Source: CAVRXT01 sp963725655
GTDB taxonomy: Bacteria; Acidobacteriota; Terriglobia; Acidiferrales; UBA7541
Assembly: GCA_963725655.1 (NCBI GenBank)
Contig: CAVRYY010000003.1
Coordinates: 1,178,001 to 1,242,000 of the forward strand
Direction: 5' to 3'
DNA: 64,000 nt
Each line of letters opens with the position of its first letter. Position 1 is the first letter of the stretch. The translations under genes and the position numbers were made by a program. Of the stretch, positions 17,898-26,783 are shown one piece after another. Under the pieces are notes generated by a model. The model was not told where the DNA came from, did not search any database, and worked only from the letters and a program-made list of their open reading frames with translations.

Positions 17898-17963
17898 AGC
17901 ATCAGCATTTGCACCTGTCTGCGGCGATCCCGCACCCATTTTGAACACCGGAGGAACTACCTC

Positions 17964-19371
17964 GTGAAGCGCTTGATCCCAATTGTCGCAGTTTTGTTTT
18001 TTGGCGTGGCCTTGTCATCGTTCGCACATCCTCCCGCGGACAGCGTCGATCTGATCGTTTCCGGCGGCACCGTAGTCACCATGGATGCCGCCGGGCGGGT
18101 GATCGAAGACGGGGCCGTCGCGGTGAAAGGCGACATTATCGTTGCCGCCGGTCCGCGTGCGGAAATCGAAACCCGCTACCATGCCGCGAAGACGATCGAC
18201 GCTCACGGAACCATCGTGATGCCCGGCCTAATTAACGCGCACGCCCACGCCGCGATGAGCCTGTTTCGCGGTCTGGCGGACGATTTGGAGTTGAACGACT
18301 GGCTACATAAATATATCTTCCCGGCGGAAGCCAAGAACGTCACCGAAGATTTCGTCGTCTGGGGCACGCGCCTCAATATGCTGGAAATGCTGCAAGGCGG
18401 GATCACCACTTACGCCGACATGTACTACTTCGAGGACGCGGTGGCGCGAGTCACCAAGGAAGCCGGGATGCGCGGCGTGTTGGGCGAGACGATCATCGAT
18501 TTTCCCGCTCCGGACAACAAAACCCTCGACGCAGGCATTCCGCTACACCCAGGATTTTCTGGACCACTGGAAAAACGATCCGCTGATTGTCCCGGCCGTT
18601 GCTCCGCATTCGATCTACACTTGCTCGGAAAAAACGCTCCAGGATTCCGCGGCGCTGGCCCGCCGCAATGGCGCCCCGATTCTGATCCATATCGCCGAAG
18701 CGCCATTTGAAATGGAACAGAGCCGCGCGAAACACGGGCTTACCCCGGTGGCCTATCTCGGGAGTATCGGTGTGCTGGGGCCCGACGTCCTTGGCGCGCA
18801 CTGTATTTATGTGACCGCGGCGGACATCACCACGCTCGCGCACTACGGCGTGGGCTGCTCGAATAACCCTTCCAGCAACATGAAAACCGCCGCGGGAGTT
18901 TCCCCGGTGATGGACATGCTGGCCGGTGGAGTTCACGTAGGCTTGGCCACCGACGGCGCCGCCAGCAACAACAATCAGGACATGTTCGAAGAAATGGACC
19001 TGGCGCCGAAAATGCAGAAGCTCGAGCACATGGATCCCCGCGTGCTGCCGGCGAAACAAGTGGTGGAAATGGCGACGATCGAGGGAGCGCGCGCGATCCA
19101 CCAGGAAAAGAAAATAGGATCGCTCGAAGTGGGCAAGCAGGCCGATCTAATCGTGGTGGATACTGGGAACGCGCATTCCACGCCGATGTACAACGCCTAT
19201 TCGGCAATCGTCTACGCGCTTAAAGCGTCGGACGTGCGTACCGTGCTCATCGCCGGAAAGCCGGTGATGGAGGACCGCAAAATGCTGACCCTCGATCAAA
19301 ATGCCATTCTAGCCAAGGCCCGAGAGTACGCGCCCAAGGTGGCCGCGTCCGTCAAGCCTTTGGCGCAGTGA
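17964..19371 (+). pseudogene. Frameshifted exported amidohydrolase (MTA/SAH deaminase-like)
   Basis: Two frames together make one protein. Frame 1 starts at the GTG 17964 after GGAGGA, has a signal peptide (RLIPIVAVLFFGVALSSFAH), then PGLINAHAHAAMS and the first half of the barrel up to NKTLDA. From about 18535 the reading continues one frame over (AFRYTQDFLDHWKNDP, APHSIYTCSE, LIHIAEAPFEME, GAHCIYV, NPSSNMKTA, GLATDGAASNNNQDM) to the stop at 19371. One extra G at about 18534 explains the break. Intact, it would be an amidohydrolase of the TRZ/ATZ/MtaD group that deaminates adenosine-type nucleosides, with metal ligands in HAH, HI, H and TDG. It may be truly broken or a sequence error. Confidence 0.85.
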
Positions 19372-19429
19372 TCGAGAGCTAAGCGATTGCCGGATAAACG
19401 CGGCGTCACCGGGCGAACGGCCATCTTGA

Positions 19430-20320
19430 TTAGGCCGGGCGAGTGTTTCGCTGGCGGTACATTTTGAGCGCGGTGTTGCGCAGGACTTCCGGGATGTTTT
19501 TGTTAGTGGTCAGCATCTTCAGGTCCGTCGAGGTCAGTCGCGGCAATAAGTGCATCGAGACGCTGACCGGGGTCTTCGAGTTGTTGACCAATCCTTTCAC
19601 AATCGTGTAGTTCTTCATGAACGTCCGCCGCGACGCGATCAGCCGCAGCGCATCGGTCGAAAGTGTGGTCATCGCCGCAAACGATTCCACGTCGCGGTCC
19701 ACCAGCCGCGGTGATTGCAGTACGGCACGCTGCACCATTTTGTTTGGATCGCGGATCAGCGCGTTGCGTTCTTCGCGCCCGCCCTTCAATGCCAACTGCA
19801 CTCGTTGCACCACGTTCATCTTAGTGATCCGTTGTAGCAGCGTCTGGCGCTTCTCGACGTCCGGTTCCGCTGCTTCCAACGCTTCGGCGAGCACCGCGAC
19901 GTCCACCTCGCCCTTTTCCGTCTCTTGCAGCAGTTCCTTTTGTTCAGGTGTGGCCGCCGGGCATGCCACCAGTGCCCTGGCCAGCTCCACTGTGGTGAGC
20001 CGGGACAAATCGTCGAGCACCGCCTGCACGCCCGCTTGGCTGAAGACTGGCGCCAGGCGAATCAATGTTTCGGTGGTGCAGAGCGGACTCTTGGCCAGCG
20101 CGTCGGCGACGGCCGGTTTGTCTGCTCGATGCTCGGCGCAATATTGCACCAGGCGAGGGTCGGCGTCCGACCGGGATAGCGCCGCCACCATGGCTGCGTC
20201 AGGCTGCGTCTGAATCGCTACCGTGGCGCGTTCCGCAATCGCCGGGCTCGAGTCCGTGGTGAGGATCGCCAGAATCTCCGCATAATCTTCTACGGAGAGA
20301 CGCGTATCTCCCGCGCACAC
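19430..20320 (-). CDS. HEAT-repeat-like protein of unknown function
   Basis: 296 residues from the GTG at 20320. The frame stays open upstream to 20419 with protein-like sequence (SPELYAPVASEVQTDLRKEIRAG), so the real start may be earlier; only non-standard codons such as ATT or CTG are available there. The protein is all-helical with repeated units such as PAIAERATVAIQTQPDAAMVAALS and DPNKMVQRAVLQSPRLVDRDV, giving a HEAT-like solenoid. It sits directly downstream of the RodZ-like gene and is probably co-transcribed with it. I know no defined function for it. Confidence 0.65.
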   Translation of the reverse strand: MCAGDTRLSVEDYAEILAILTTDSSPAIAERATVAIQTQPDAAMVAALSRSDADPRLVQYCAEHRADKPAVADALAKSPLCTTETLIRLAPVFSQAGVQAVLDDLSRLTTVELARALVACPAATPEQKELLQETEKGEVDVAVLAEALEAAEPDVEKRQTLLQRITKMNVVQRVQLALKGGREERNALIRDPNKMVQRAVLQSPRLVDRDVESFAAMTTLSTDALRLIASRRTFMKNYTIVKGLVNNSKTPVSVSMHLLPRLTSTDLKMLTTNKNIPEVLRNTALKMYRQRNTRPA

Positions 20321-20414
20321 CGCGAGCTTGTCCTGGCGCGTCGCCGAGCCTGCGCGAATCTCTTTGCGCAGGTCGGTTTGAACTTCGCTTGCTACTGGGG
20401 CATACAGTTCGGGG

Positions 20415-21407
20415 CTAATGGGGCCCTCCCGCGGTCTTTTTCAGGCTGTCTTGGTTCAGCGTAACGTTCCACCGTCCGGTGGACGACACTAGCGGCGGCA
20501 GCAAGTGGCCATTCAGCTCCAACCGCACCGCGTCCGGATTTTTGGCAGCGACGTCGAAATGATCGCTGGCCTGGAACGTGCGTGTCTCTCCCGGACTCAA
20601 GCTACGCGATACCAGTACGCGCCCGTCGCCATTCACCATCACTTTTGTTTTCTTCGTGACCTCCACCTTGAGCTGCAGAGTTCCGGCGGAGCCTCCGGAA
20701 TTGGTCCCACCGGCCACTGGATTGGCCACCGGATTCGCGACAGGCACGGTGACGGCCACAGCCGGCGCGGCAGCCGGCACATTGGAAGGCTTATTCGCTA
20801 CCGGCGGCGGTGCTGGTGCCGGTGGGGATATATTTGCCGGTGCCGATGCTGACGCCACCGTCGTCGGTGTCGCAGCCGCCGGCATCGTTGCAGGTGCGGC
20901 AGCCGGAGCGTCCGCGGCCGATGTTAGCGCGGAATCCGGCGCAGGCACCTCCGCCATCGGCAATGGCTCCGCAGCCGAGGCATGCGTCGACCTGGATTTC
21001 AGCCAGTTGGCCACTCGTGGCCGCAACATGTGTACGCTAACGCCCAGCAGCACAAGAATAACCACGCAGCCGCCCACAAACAGGTACAGCGGCGTAAGGT
21101 CCCTCGGGGGCGGTTCTTCGGCTTTTGCCGGCGGTGCCGCGGCTTCCAGCGCCGGACGCGATGCCAGCTCGTAATCCGCCAGCAAGTCGTCTTCGCCCAA
21201 TCCTAGAAATTGTGCAATCGCGCGGACGTATCCGCGGTTAAACACCCTGCCCGGCAGCAATTCCCACTGTTCCGTTTCGATCGCCTCGAGATATCGGGGA
21301 GGAATGCGCGTGGCCACCGAAAGCTCTTCCATCGACACGCCACGCATCTCGCGTTCGCGCCTCAAACGGTCGCCAAAGACAGTCTCTTGCAGCTGGACCG
21401 GCATCAT
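20415..21407 (-). CDS. RodZ-like membrane protein (N-terminal HTH, C-terminal DUF4115-like domain)
   Basis: 330 residues from the ATG at 21407; a TTG at 21440 would add 11 residues that look non-coding. Residues 1-80 are a Cro/CI-type helix-turn-helix (FGDRLRREREMRGVSMEELSVATRIPPRYLEAIE, then VFNRGYVRAIAQFLGL). One membrane segment (LYLFVGGCVVILVLLGVSVHML) leads to a long Pro/Ala-rich linker and a beta-rich periplasmic domain (LQLKVEVTKKTKVMVNGDGRVLVSRSLSPGETRTF). This is the layout of RodZ, which links the MreB cytoskeleton to cell-wall synthesis. No mreB is visible nearby, so the exact role is inferred. Confidence 0.85.
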   Translation of the reverse strand: MMPVQLQETVFGDRLRREREMRGVSMEELSVATRIPPRYLEAIETEQWELLPGRVFNRGYVRAIAQFLGLGEDDLLADYELASRPALEAAAPPAKAEEPPPRDLTPLYLFVGGCVVILVLLGVSVHMLRPRVANWLKSRSTHASAAEPLPMAEVPAPDSALTSAADAPAAAPATMPAAATPTTVASASAPANISPPAPAPPPVANKPSNVPAAAPAVAVTVPVANPVANPVAGGTNSGGSAGTLQLKVEVTKKTKVMVNGDGRVLVSRSLSPGETRTFQASDHFDVAAKNPDAVRLELNGHLLPPLVSSTGRWNVTLNQDSLKKTAGGPH

Positions 21408-21552
21408 TAAAAATATAGGCGGGCGGATGGAGGGAGTCAATTGAGTGTATTCAGGTCATAACCAGATCATTACCCCACTAGGATACTGAAACGGCGGCCC
21501 TTGCAAGTGTTTGTATCGTTGGCGTTTCCGGCAAGTCCAGGCACGGCAGTGG

Positions 21553-21581
21553 TTGAAGGGGGTTATCGGGTCAATTATAAT
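21553..21581 (+). promoter_or_regulatory. Sigma-70-type promoter for the GGDEF gene
   Basis: TTGAAG at 21553-21558, 17 bases, TATAAT at 21576-21581. It lies 63 bases before the start of the diguanylate cyclase gene and points toward it. Confidence 0.6.
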
Positions 21582-21643
21582 TCAAGGGCGTTCTTTGAGC
21601 CCTGGAAGCGGTCTCCAAGCCCAGGTAAGGTCCCCGAGGTCAC

Positions 21644-22750
21644 ATGCACGACGTGGCTGAACCCAAGCAGTTTGAGGGCATTGATCGCCGGCGCAAGAAC
21701 CCCGCCTTGGCGGACGAGCCCCACGAAATCAGCGAACTCTCGGTCTTTCATGAATTGGGAAAGGCCCTCACCTCATCCCTGCAACTCGATCAAGTCCTCC
21801 ACACCATCATGGAGAAAATTGAAGAGGTGTTGCACCCAGACACCTGGTCCCTGCTGTTGATGGATTTCGAACGCAAAGACCTCTATTTCGAGATCGCCAC
21901 CGGCCAGGGCGCCGAAGCGCTGAAGGAAGTCCGCATTCCTCTGGGCAAGGGAATCGCCGGCTGGGTGGCGCAAAGCGGCGAAGCGATCGTCGTCCCCGAT
22001 ACCTCCAAAGACTCGCGGTTTTTCCCGCAGATGGACGAAAAGACGAAAATGGAGACGCGCTCCATCGTCGCGGTTCCAGTGCGGGTGCGCGAGCAGTGCC
22101 TTGGCGTCATCGAGCTGCTCAACTGCGTTGGCGAAGAGGGCTTCAGCGCGCGCGATTTGGCGCTGCTCGAGGCGCTGGCGGACTATGCCGCGATCGCCCT
22201 GGAAAATGCGCGCCACGTGAATCGCATTCACGAGCTAACCATCACCGATGATTGCACCACCCTTTACAACGCCCGCCATCTGAACTACATGCTGGATACC
22301 GAGATCTACCGTTCGCAGCGCTATTCTTTCGAATTTTCGCTGATTTTCATCGATCTGGACCACTTTAAGAGCGTCAACGATACCCACGGGCACCTGGTTG
22401 GTTCAAAGCTGCTCGCCGAAATCGGCAACCTGATTAAGGACGGCCTGCGCCAAAGCGACATGGCCTTCCGCTACGGCGGAGACGAATTCGTCATTCTGCT
22501 CCCGCAAACCGCCAAGGAAAATGCCTGCCTGGTGGCGCGCCGGCTGCACCGCCAGATCAAAGAGGAGTACTGGCTGAAGGATGAAAAGCTCAACATTCGC
22601 ATCACCTCCAGCGTCGGCGTCGCCTCCTACCCCGCCGATTCCAAAATCAAGGCCGATCTACTGCACCTCGCCGACGAAGCCATGTACTCGGTGAAGAATT
22701 CCACCCGCGACAGCGTCTCCGCGGTCACCGGCGTAGTCCCGCAGAAGTAG
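21644..22750 (+). CDS. GAF-GGDEF diguanylate cyclase
   Basis: 368 residues. Residues 35-190 form a GAF domain (LTSSLQLDQVLHTIMEKIEEVL, GKGIAGWVAQSGEAIVVPD, SIVAVPVRVREQCLGVIELLN). Residues 195-360 are a GGDEF domain with FIDLDHFKSVNDTHGH and the intact active-site loop GGDEF at 278-282. RQSD at 269-272, five residues before it, matches the inhibitory I-site (RxxD). It should make cyclic di-GMP from two GTP, with product inhibition, under control of an unknown ligand of the GAF domain. It is soluble with no membrane segment. It stands alone with its own promoter. Confidence 0.94.
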   Translation: MHDVAEPKQFEGIDRRRKNPALADEPHEISELSVFHELGKALTSSLQLDQVLHTIMEKIEEVLHPDTWSLLLMDFERKDLYFEIATGQGAEALKEVRIPLGKGIAGWVAQSGEAIVVPDTSKDSRFFPQMDEKTKMETRSIVAVPVRVREQCLGVIELLNCVGEEGFSARDLALLEALADYAAIALENARHVNRIHELTITDDCTTLYNARHLNYMLDTEIYRSQRYSFEFSLIFIDLDHFKSVNDTHGHLVGSKLLAEIGNLIKDGLRQSDMAFRYGGDEFVILLPQTAKENACLVARRLHRQIKEEYWLKDEKLNIRITSSVGVASYPADSKIKADLLHLADEAMYSVKNSTRDSVSAVTGVVPQK

Positions 22751-22888
22751 CATTCCCGAGCCCTTCCCACTCGCATCCTCCGGCACTTGCACGCCCTGCG
22801 AACTCCTGACAAAGTGTCATGACAAATACCTAACGACCCAGAGTCTTTGCCCGCCGCTCCACTGAACGGTGCGCAGGAAGGATCGTAG

Positions 22889-24322
22889 ATGACCGCTGAA
22901 CTGCTGCTGCCTGGCATCGAAGAGCGCTCTGCCCTCTGGGCGGAACTCGTTGCCCAAGCCGAGTCTTATCTCCAGAACGTGGAGTCGCTCCCCGTCGCAC
23001 CCACTCTCGACCAAGCCGGCCTGCACAAGATTCTCGATACCTTTTCATTCGATGAACCAGGGTCGCGCATCGATGTCCTCCGCCGCCTCACCGCCGAGTT
23101 GAAGCAGCAACAGGTTCACACCCCCCATCCCTGTTACTTCGGTCTATTCAATCCAGCTCCCTCCTTTATGGCAATTCTTGGCGACTGTGTTACCGCCACG
23201 CTGAATCCACAGCTTGCCGCATGGAGTCATAGCCCGCTCGCCGTCGAAACCGAGCGCCGATTGGTCCGCGCATTCGCGGGAAAATTCGGATTCTCTCAAG
23301 AACACGCCGATGGGTGCCTCACCATCGGCGGCGCGGAAGCTAACCTAACGGCTCTGCTATGTGCCCTGACGGAACGATGGCCGGGGGTCCTTGACGACGG
23401 CGTGCAATCTATTCCCGCCAAGCCCGCCTTTTACGCCTCAGCCGAGAGCCATCACTCTTTTTTGAAAGCAGCCCGGACCGTGGGACTGGGGCGGACCGCC
23501 CTCCGAATCGTTCCTGTTACCGACGACCTGCAGATGGACATTGACGCGCTGCACACGATGATCGAGCAGGATCGCGGGCTTGGATACGAACCGTTTCTGG
23601 TAATTGGCACCGCAGGGTCAACAAGTGCGGGAGTCGTTGACCCGCTGGTCGCCATTGGTAACGTGGCCCGCGCCAATCGTCTCTGGTTCCACGTCGATGC
23701 TGCCTGGGGTGGAGCGGCTGTTCTTGTGCCGGAACTGCGGCCGGTCCTGGCGGGAATCGAGACCGCCGATTCGATTACGTTCGATCCCCACAAGTGGATG
23801 TCGATGCCCATGGGGACGGGCATGTTTCTGACGCGGCATAGCGACGTCCTCAGCCGAGTCTTCTCGGTCAGCACTGCGTACATGCCCAAAGAAGCAGAAC
23901 GCCTCGCCGTCGTCGATCCTTACGTGCACACCCTGCAGTGGTCCAGACGATTCGTAGGTCTCAAATTATTTATGACCCTGGCGACCACTGGATGGGAAGG
24001 CTACGCCCGTATCCTCCGCCACCAATCGGAACTGGGAGATCTCTTGCGCGATCGGCTCACCGCGGGCGGCTGGACTATCGTCAACCGCACGAAACTACCC
24101 GTCGTGTGCTTCACCCCGTCGAACCGAGAGTGGGATATGGCGATGCATCAACGCGCTAGCGATGCCGTAGCGAAGTCCGGCCGTGCCTGGATTTCAACCG
24201 TCCTGCTCGACCACAAAACACCGGCCTTGCGAGCGTGCATTACCAACTACCGAACTGAGCCGGAACACATCGAAACTCTGGTCAAACTTCTCTCCGATGT
24301 TCGTTCAGGAAGCAATACGTGA
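22889..24322 (+). CDS. PLP-dependent group II decarboxylase
   Basis: 477 residues. The pyridoxal phosphate motifs are complete: a stacking His in SAESHHSFLKAAR, the HVDAAWGG motif (268-275) with its Asp, and the Schiff-base Lys302 in FDPHKWMSMPMG. The fold is that of glutamate, aromatic-L-amino-acid or 2,4-diaminobutyrate decarboxylases. The substrate cannot be read from the sequence. The start at 22889 has AAGGA upstream. The next gene starts within its stop codon (GTGA). Confidence 0.9.
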   Translation: MTAELLLPGIEERSALWAELVAQAESYLQNVESLPVAPTLDQAGLHKILDTFSFDEPGSRIDVLRRLTAELKQQQVHTPHPCYFGLFNPAPSFMAILGDCVTATLNPQLAAWSHSPLAVETERRLVRAFAGKFGFSQEHADGCLTIGGAEANLTALLCALTERWPGVLDDGVQSIPAKPAFYASAESHHSFLKAARTVGLGRTALRIVPVTDDLQMDIDALHTMIEQDRGLGYEPFLVIGTAGSTSAGVVDPLVAIGNVARANRLWFHVDAAWGGAAVLVPELRPVLAGIETADSITFDPHKWMSMPMGTGMFLTRHSDVLSRVFSVSTAYMPKEAERLAVVDPYVHTLQWSRRFVGLKLFMTLATTGWEGYARILRHQSELGDLLRDRLTAGGWTIVNRTKLPVVCFTPSNREWDMAMHQRASDAVAKSGRAWISTVLLDHKTPALRACITNYRTEPEHIETLVKLLSDVRSGSNT

Positions 24323-24738
24323 AAGCGCCCATTCTTTACCGAATCTCTTCTGTTCTTCTGCTGTTATTCGCTGCCGGACATACGTTTGGCTTTCGCCAGA
24401 ACAATCCGGAGTGGGGAGCGGACGCGGTTCTCGGGTTAATGCGCTCCGTTCACTTTGACGCGCAAGGGTTTACCCGCACTTATTGGGACTTCTTCAGCGC
24501 GTTTGGTCTTTTTTTCTCGGTGTTTCTCTTGTTCGCGGCGGTAGTAGCGTGGCTGCTGGGCGGACTTCCGGCAGAGAGTTTGACACGGGTGCGAAGCATT
24601 GCGTGGGCGCTCGCCATTTGCTTTGTAGCAGTCACCGTGTTGAGTTGGAGATACGCCTTCACCACTCCCATCGTTTTCTCGGCCCTGATCACAGTGTGTT
24701 TGATTGCGGCCGCGTGGCTCTCGGCGAAGACCAGCTGA
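24319..24738 (+). CDS. Four-helix integral membrane protein of unknown function
   Basis: 139 residues from a GTG at 24319 that overlaps the decarboxylase stop by 4 bases. Four hydrophobic segments: YRISSVLLLLFAAGHTFGF, FFSAFGLFFSVFLLFAAVVAWLL, SIAWALAICFVAVTVLSW and PIVFSALITVCLIAAAWLS. The stretch between helices 1 and 2 (NPEWGADAVLGLMRSVHFDAQGFTRTYWDFF) is conserved in small membrane proteins that I recall only as hypothetical. Coupling to the decarboxylase is the sole clue to its function. Confidence 0.72.
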   Translation: MKAPILYRISSVLLLLFAAGHTFGFRQNNPEWGADAVLGLMRSVHFDAQGFTRTYWDFFSAFGLFFSVFLLFAAVVAWLLGGLPAESLTRVRSIAWALAICFVAVTVLSWRYAFTTPIVFSALITVCLIAAAWLSAKTS

Positions 24739-24906
24739 ACCTGCATTGGGAAAGCGCCAGGTCCTCCCACCCGTCGATAGCGGGTAAGCGAGCTGATGAC
24801 TTCCGGGTTACCCGTCAATCGCCCTCGATCACGGGCAAGGTGCCGGGCGTGATGCAGGCAGGTCCCTGGATACCCCCGTTCGAGAAGCGCGCGCGAATCT
24901 GGGCTG

Positions 24907-26088
24907 TCAGACCATTACAGCTTGAACCGGACGGCGCGGGCTGGCGTGGGCTGACAGCTTGGGGTAGCCCATATAGAAAACAAAAGTGGGCTGCCATGTG
25001 GGATCCGTGGTGATTTCGTTGAGCAGCGTAGTGCGAGAGGCCGGTCTGCCCTGCGCCCGCTCATGGTCCACCATTTCCACGGCCTCATTACAGGGGCGCG
25101 CGGCAAGTCCGCGCGCAGTGGCGAAGAGATGCGCGCGCTGCCAGATTCGGCCTGCCTGCAAGCACTGTTCTTGGGAATATCGGTCGCGCACGGCGATGAA
25201 TCCGATCAGCGGCGCGCTGAGCACCAGTTTCGAATAGCCATCGGCGGTGTTGCGGGACGCAGCCCAGCGGAGCATCCGCGCGGACATCATCTTGGCAATC
25301 GCAGTCGTTATAGGAGGCAAGCCGAATGCATCAACCGTGAGGCCATCGCGGTATTTCTGGACGGAACTCCATTGCGTGCGGATCCAACGTTCGCTGCCAT
25401 GCTGGACATCCGGATCGGAATAGATTTCTGTACTTGCTGCAGAACTAATTTCGGCGATCTTTTTTCGATCAGCTGGGGTGGTGAAAAGGAATAGTTTTAC
25501 ATCCGGATAATCGCCTGGGAGACGCCTGAGGGCGTCTATAAAATCAGGCGAGATCGCCTTGCCGGGATCGTAAGGACCACGATTTGTGTGGCGCCGCGGG
25601 ATGGCACTGTAGAGCTCGCTTTCTTCGCGTTTCCCAGATGCGAGATTCACGCGGGCCACGAGTTGTGGTTTGGGTTCGGCGGGAATCGGGCCAAGTTTCC
25701 CCGGAAGCAGCGCCGCCGCGGCCGAGTATCCGTTGGCGGGAGCGGCCAGCATAAGATTCTCCAGAGCGCAACCCATTCCGATATGCTCTTCGCGCAGATA
25801 AGGATCGAGCCCGCCGACGTTCCTCTGGGTGTCGATGTGCAGCTCGATGGAAGAATCACCGATCTTGAAAAGCCAGGGCTGCGTGTTATGGGGGCTAGCG
25901 GCCAGAATCGCGGCGCGCACCAGCGCGAGCGGACCATCGTTTTCGGTGTCGCGCCAGTCCTTCCACGGCTCGTAAGCCGGCCCTTCACCGACGCTGAAGG
26001 TTCCTTGGTCAAAGGCGCGCCAGACGCCCCCGCCCACGACGGCGACGGTTACAAGTCCTGCGCCTCTTAAAAAGGATCTCCGTCGCAC
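24907..26088 (-). CDS. Tat-exported Acg-type nitroreductase-like flavoprotein
   Basis: 393 residues. It begins with a twin-arginine signal (MRRRSFLRGAGLVTVAVVGGGVW). The body shows the duplicated, degenerate nitroreductase fold of the Acg family: AILAASPHNTQPWLFKI (FMN-binding region), YSAIPRRHTNRGPYD and the C-terminal GRIWQRAHLFATARGLAARPCNEAVEM. Acg of Mycobacterium tuberculosis binds or sequesters FMN and lacks clear nitroreductase activity, so catalysis is uncertain. Convergent with the preceding membrane-protein gene. Confidence 0.85.
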   Translation of the reverse strand: MRRRSFLRGAGLVTVAVVGGGVWRAFDQGTFSVGEGPAYEPWKDWRDTENDGPLALVRAAILAASPHNTQPWLFKIGDSSIELHIDTQRNVGGLDPYLREEHIGMGCALENLMLAAPANGYSAAAALLPGKLGPIPAEPKPQLVARVNLASGKREESELYSAIPRRHTNRGPYDPGKAISPDFIDALRRLPGDYPDVKLFLFTTPADRKKIAEISSAASTEIYSDPDVQHGSERWIRTQWSSVQKYRDGLTVDAFGLPPITTAIAKMMSARMLRWAASRNTADGYSKLVLSAPLIGFIAVRDRYSQEQCLQAGRIWQRAHLFATARGLAARPCNEAVEMVDHERAQGRPASRTTLLNEITTDPTWQPTFVFYMGYPKLSAHASPRRPVQAVMV

Positions 26089-26450
26089 GCGGCGCCTCCA
26101 CAGACGTTTAGGTGTCGCAGTCTACTGACCTGATACGCTCGGGATTAATGAAAAGTTTCGTTCCGCGCGGTCCTACATCGAAAAGCTTACACCCCCGCTT
26201 GCGGCGCAATCCGCGCGGTCCACCTTCCTTCCGGATCGCGAGCTAACCGGAAACTGATCCACTACCCACCCGTCCATCGTCTTGCTTCATGCTACCCGGC
26301 GTGCTAGTCTGCGCCAGACTCGGATTCAATTGAGCGGCGGCCGCGCATGCCCGTTTTTCGGTGGCTGCGGCATGAAATTTACGCTCATTCCGAATGGCCC
26401 GAAAGCCTGCCGCGTGTTAAGCGCGGACGCAAGCCAGGAAGAGGAAGTGA
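26089..26450. other. Intergenic region upstream of the microcompartment genes
   Basis: 362 bases between the divergent Acg-type gene and the shell-protein gene. Short frames have no start/RBS combination worth calling. I see no convincing sigma-54 or sigma-70 element, only a purine-rich GGAAGAGGAAG ribosome site just before 26451. Confidence 0.4.
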
Positions 26451-26750
26451 ATGTCTGAGGAAGCTCTGGGAATGATCGAGACCAAGGGTTTGATCGGCTC
26501 GATCGAAGCTGCCGATGCCATGGTCAAGTCGGCGAACGTCACATTAGTCGGCAAGGAATACATCGGTTCCGGTTACGTCACCGTCACCGTCCGTGGGGAC
26601 GTGGGCGCTGTGAAAGCGGCCACCGATGCGGGAGCGGCAGCGGCGCGCCGCGTCGGCGAGCTCATTTCCGTTCATGTGATCCCGCGCCCGCACGAGAATA
26701 TCGAAGCGATTCTGCCGGGTGCGCGCGAATCGTCGGCGGGCAAGCGCTAA
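26451..26750 (+). CDS. Bacterial microcompartment hexameric shell protein (BMC-H)
   Basis: 99 residues with a single BMC domain: ALGMIETKGLIGSIEAADAMVKSANVTLVGKEYIGSGYVTVTVRGDVGAVKAATDAGAAAARRVGELISVHVIPRPHENIE, all hallmark positions of PduA/EutM/CcmK-type proteins. Six copies form a tile with a central pore that makes up the facets of a protein shell. GSGYV occupies the pore-loop region. The next gene is a CoA-acylating-type aldehyde dehydrogenase, the expected cargo. No pentamer (BMC-P) or trimer (BMC-T) gene is in the window, so the other shell parts must lie elsewhere or be absent. Confidence 0.96.
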   Translation: MSEEALGMIETKGLIGSIEAADAMVKSANVTLVGKEYIGSGYVTVTVRGDVGAVKAATDAGAAAARRVGELISVHVIPRPHENIEAILPGARESSAGKR

Positions 26751-26783
26751 AGCGAGCCGCATTCGCGATGGACGGCGCCGCAC

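Noticed and set aside
18712..19371. Separate gene starting at ATG 18712
   Set aside because: This ATG is in the middle of the amidohydrolase barrel; sequence matching the domain continues upstream in the same frame to about 18535, so it is the second half of the frameshifted gene.
26105..26440. Possible small gene or regulator upstream of the BMC shell gene
   Set aside because: No start with a ribosome site and no coding-like stretch longer than a few dozen codons.
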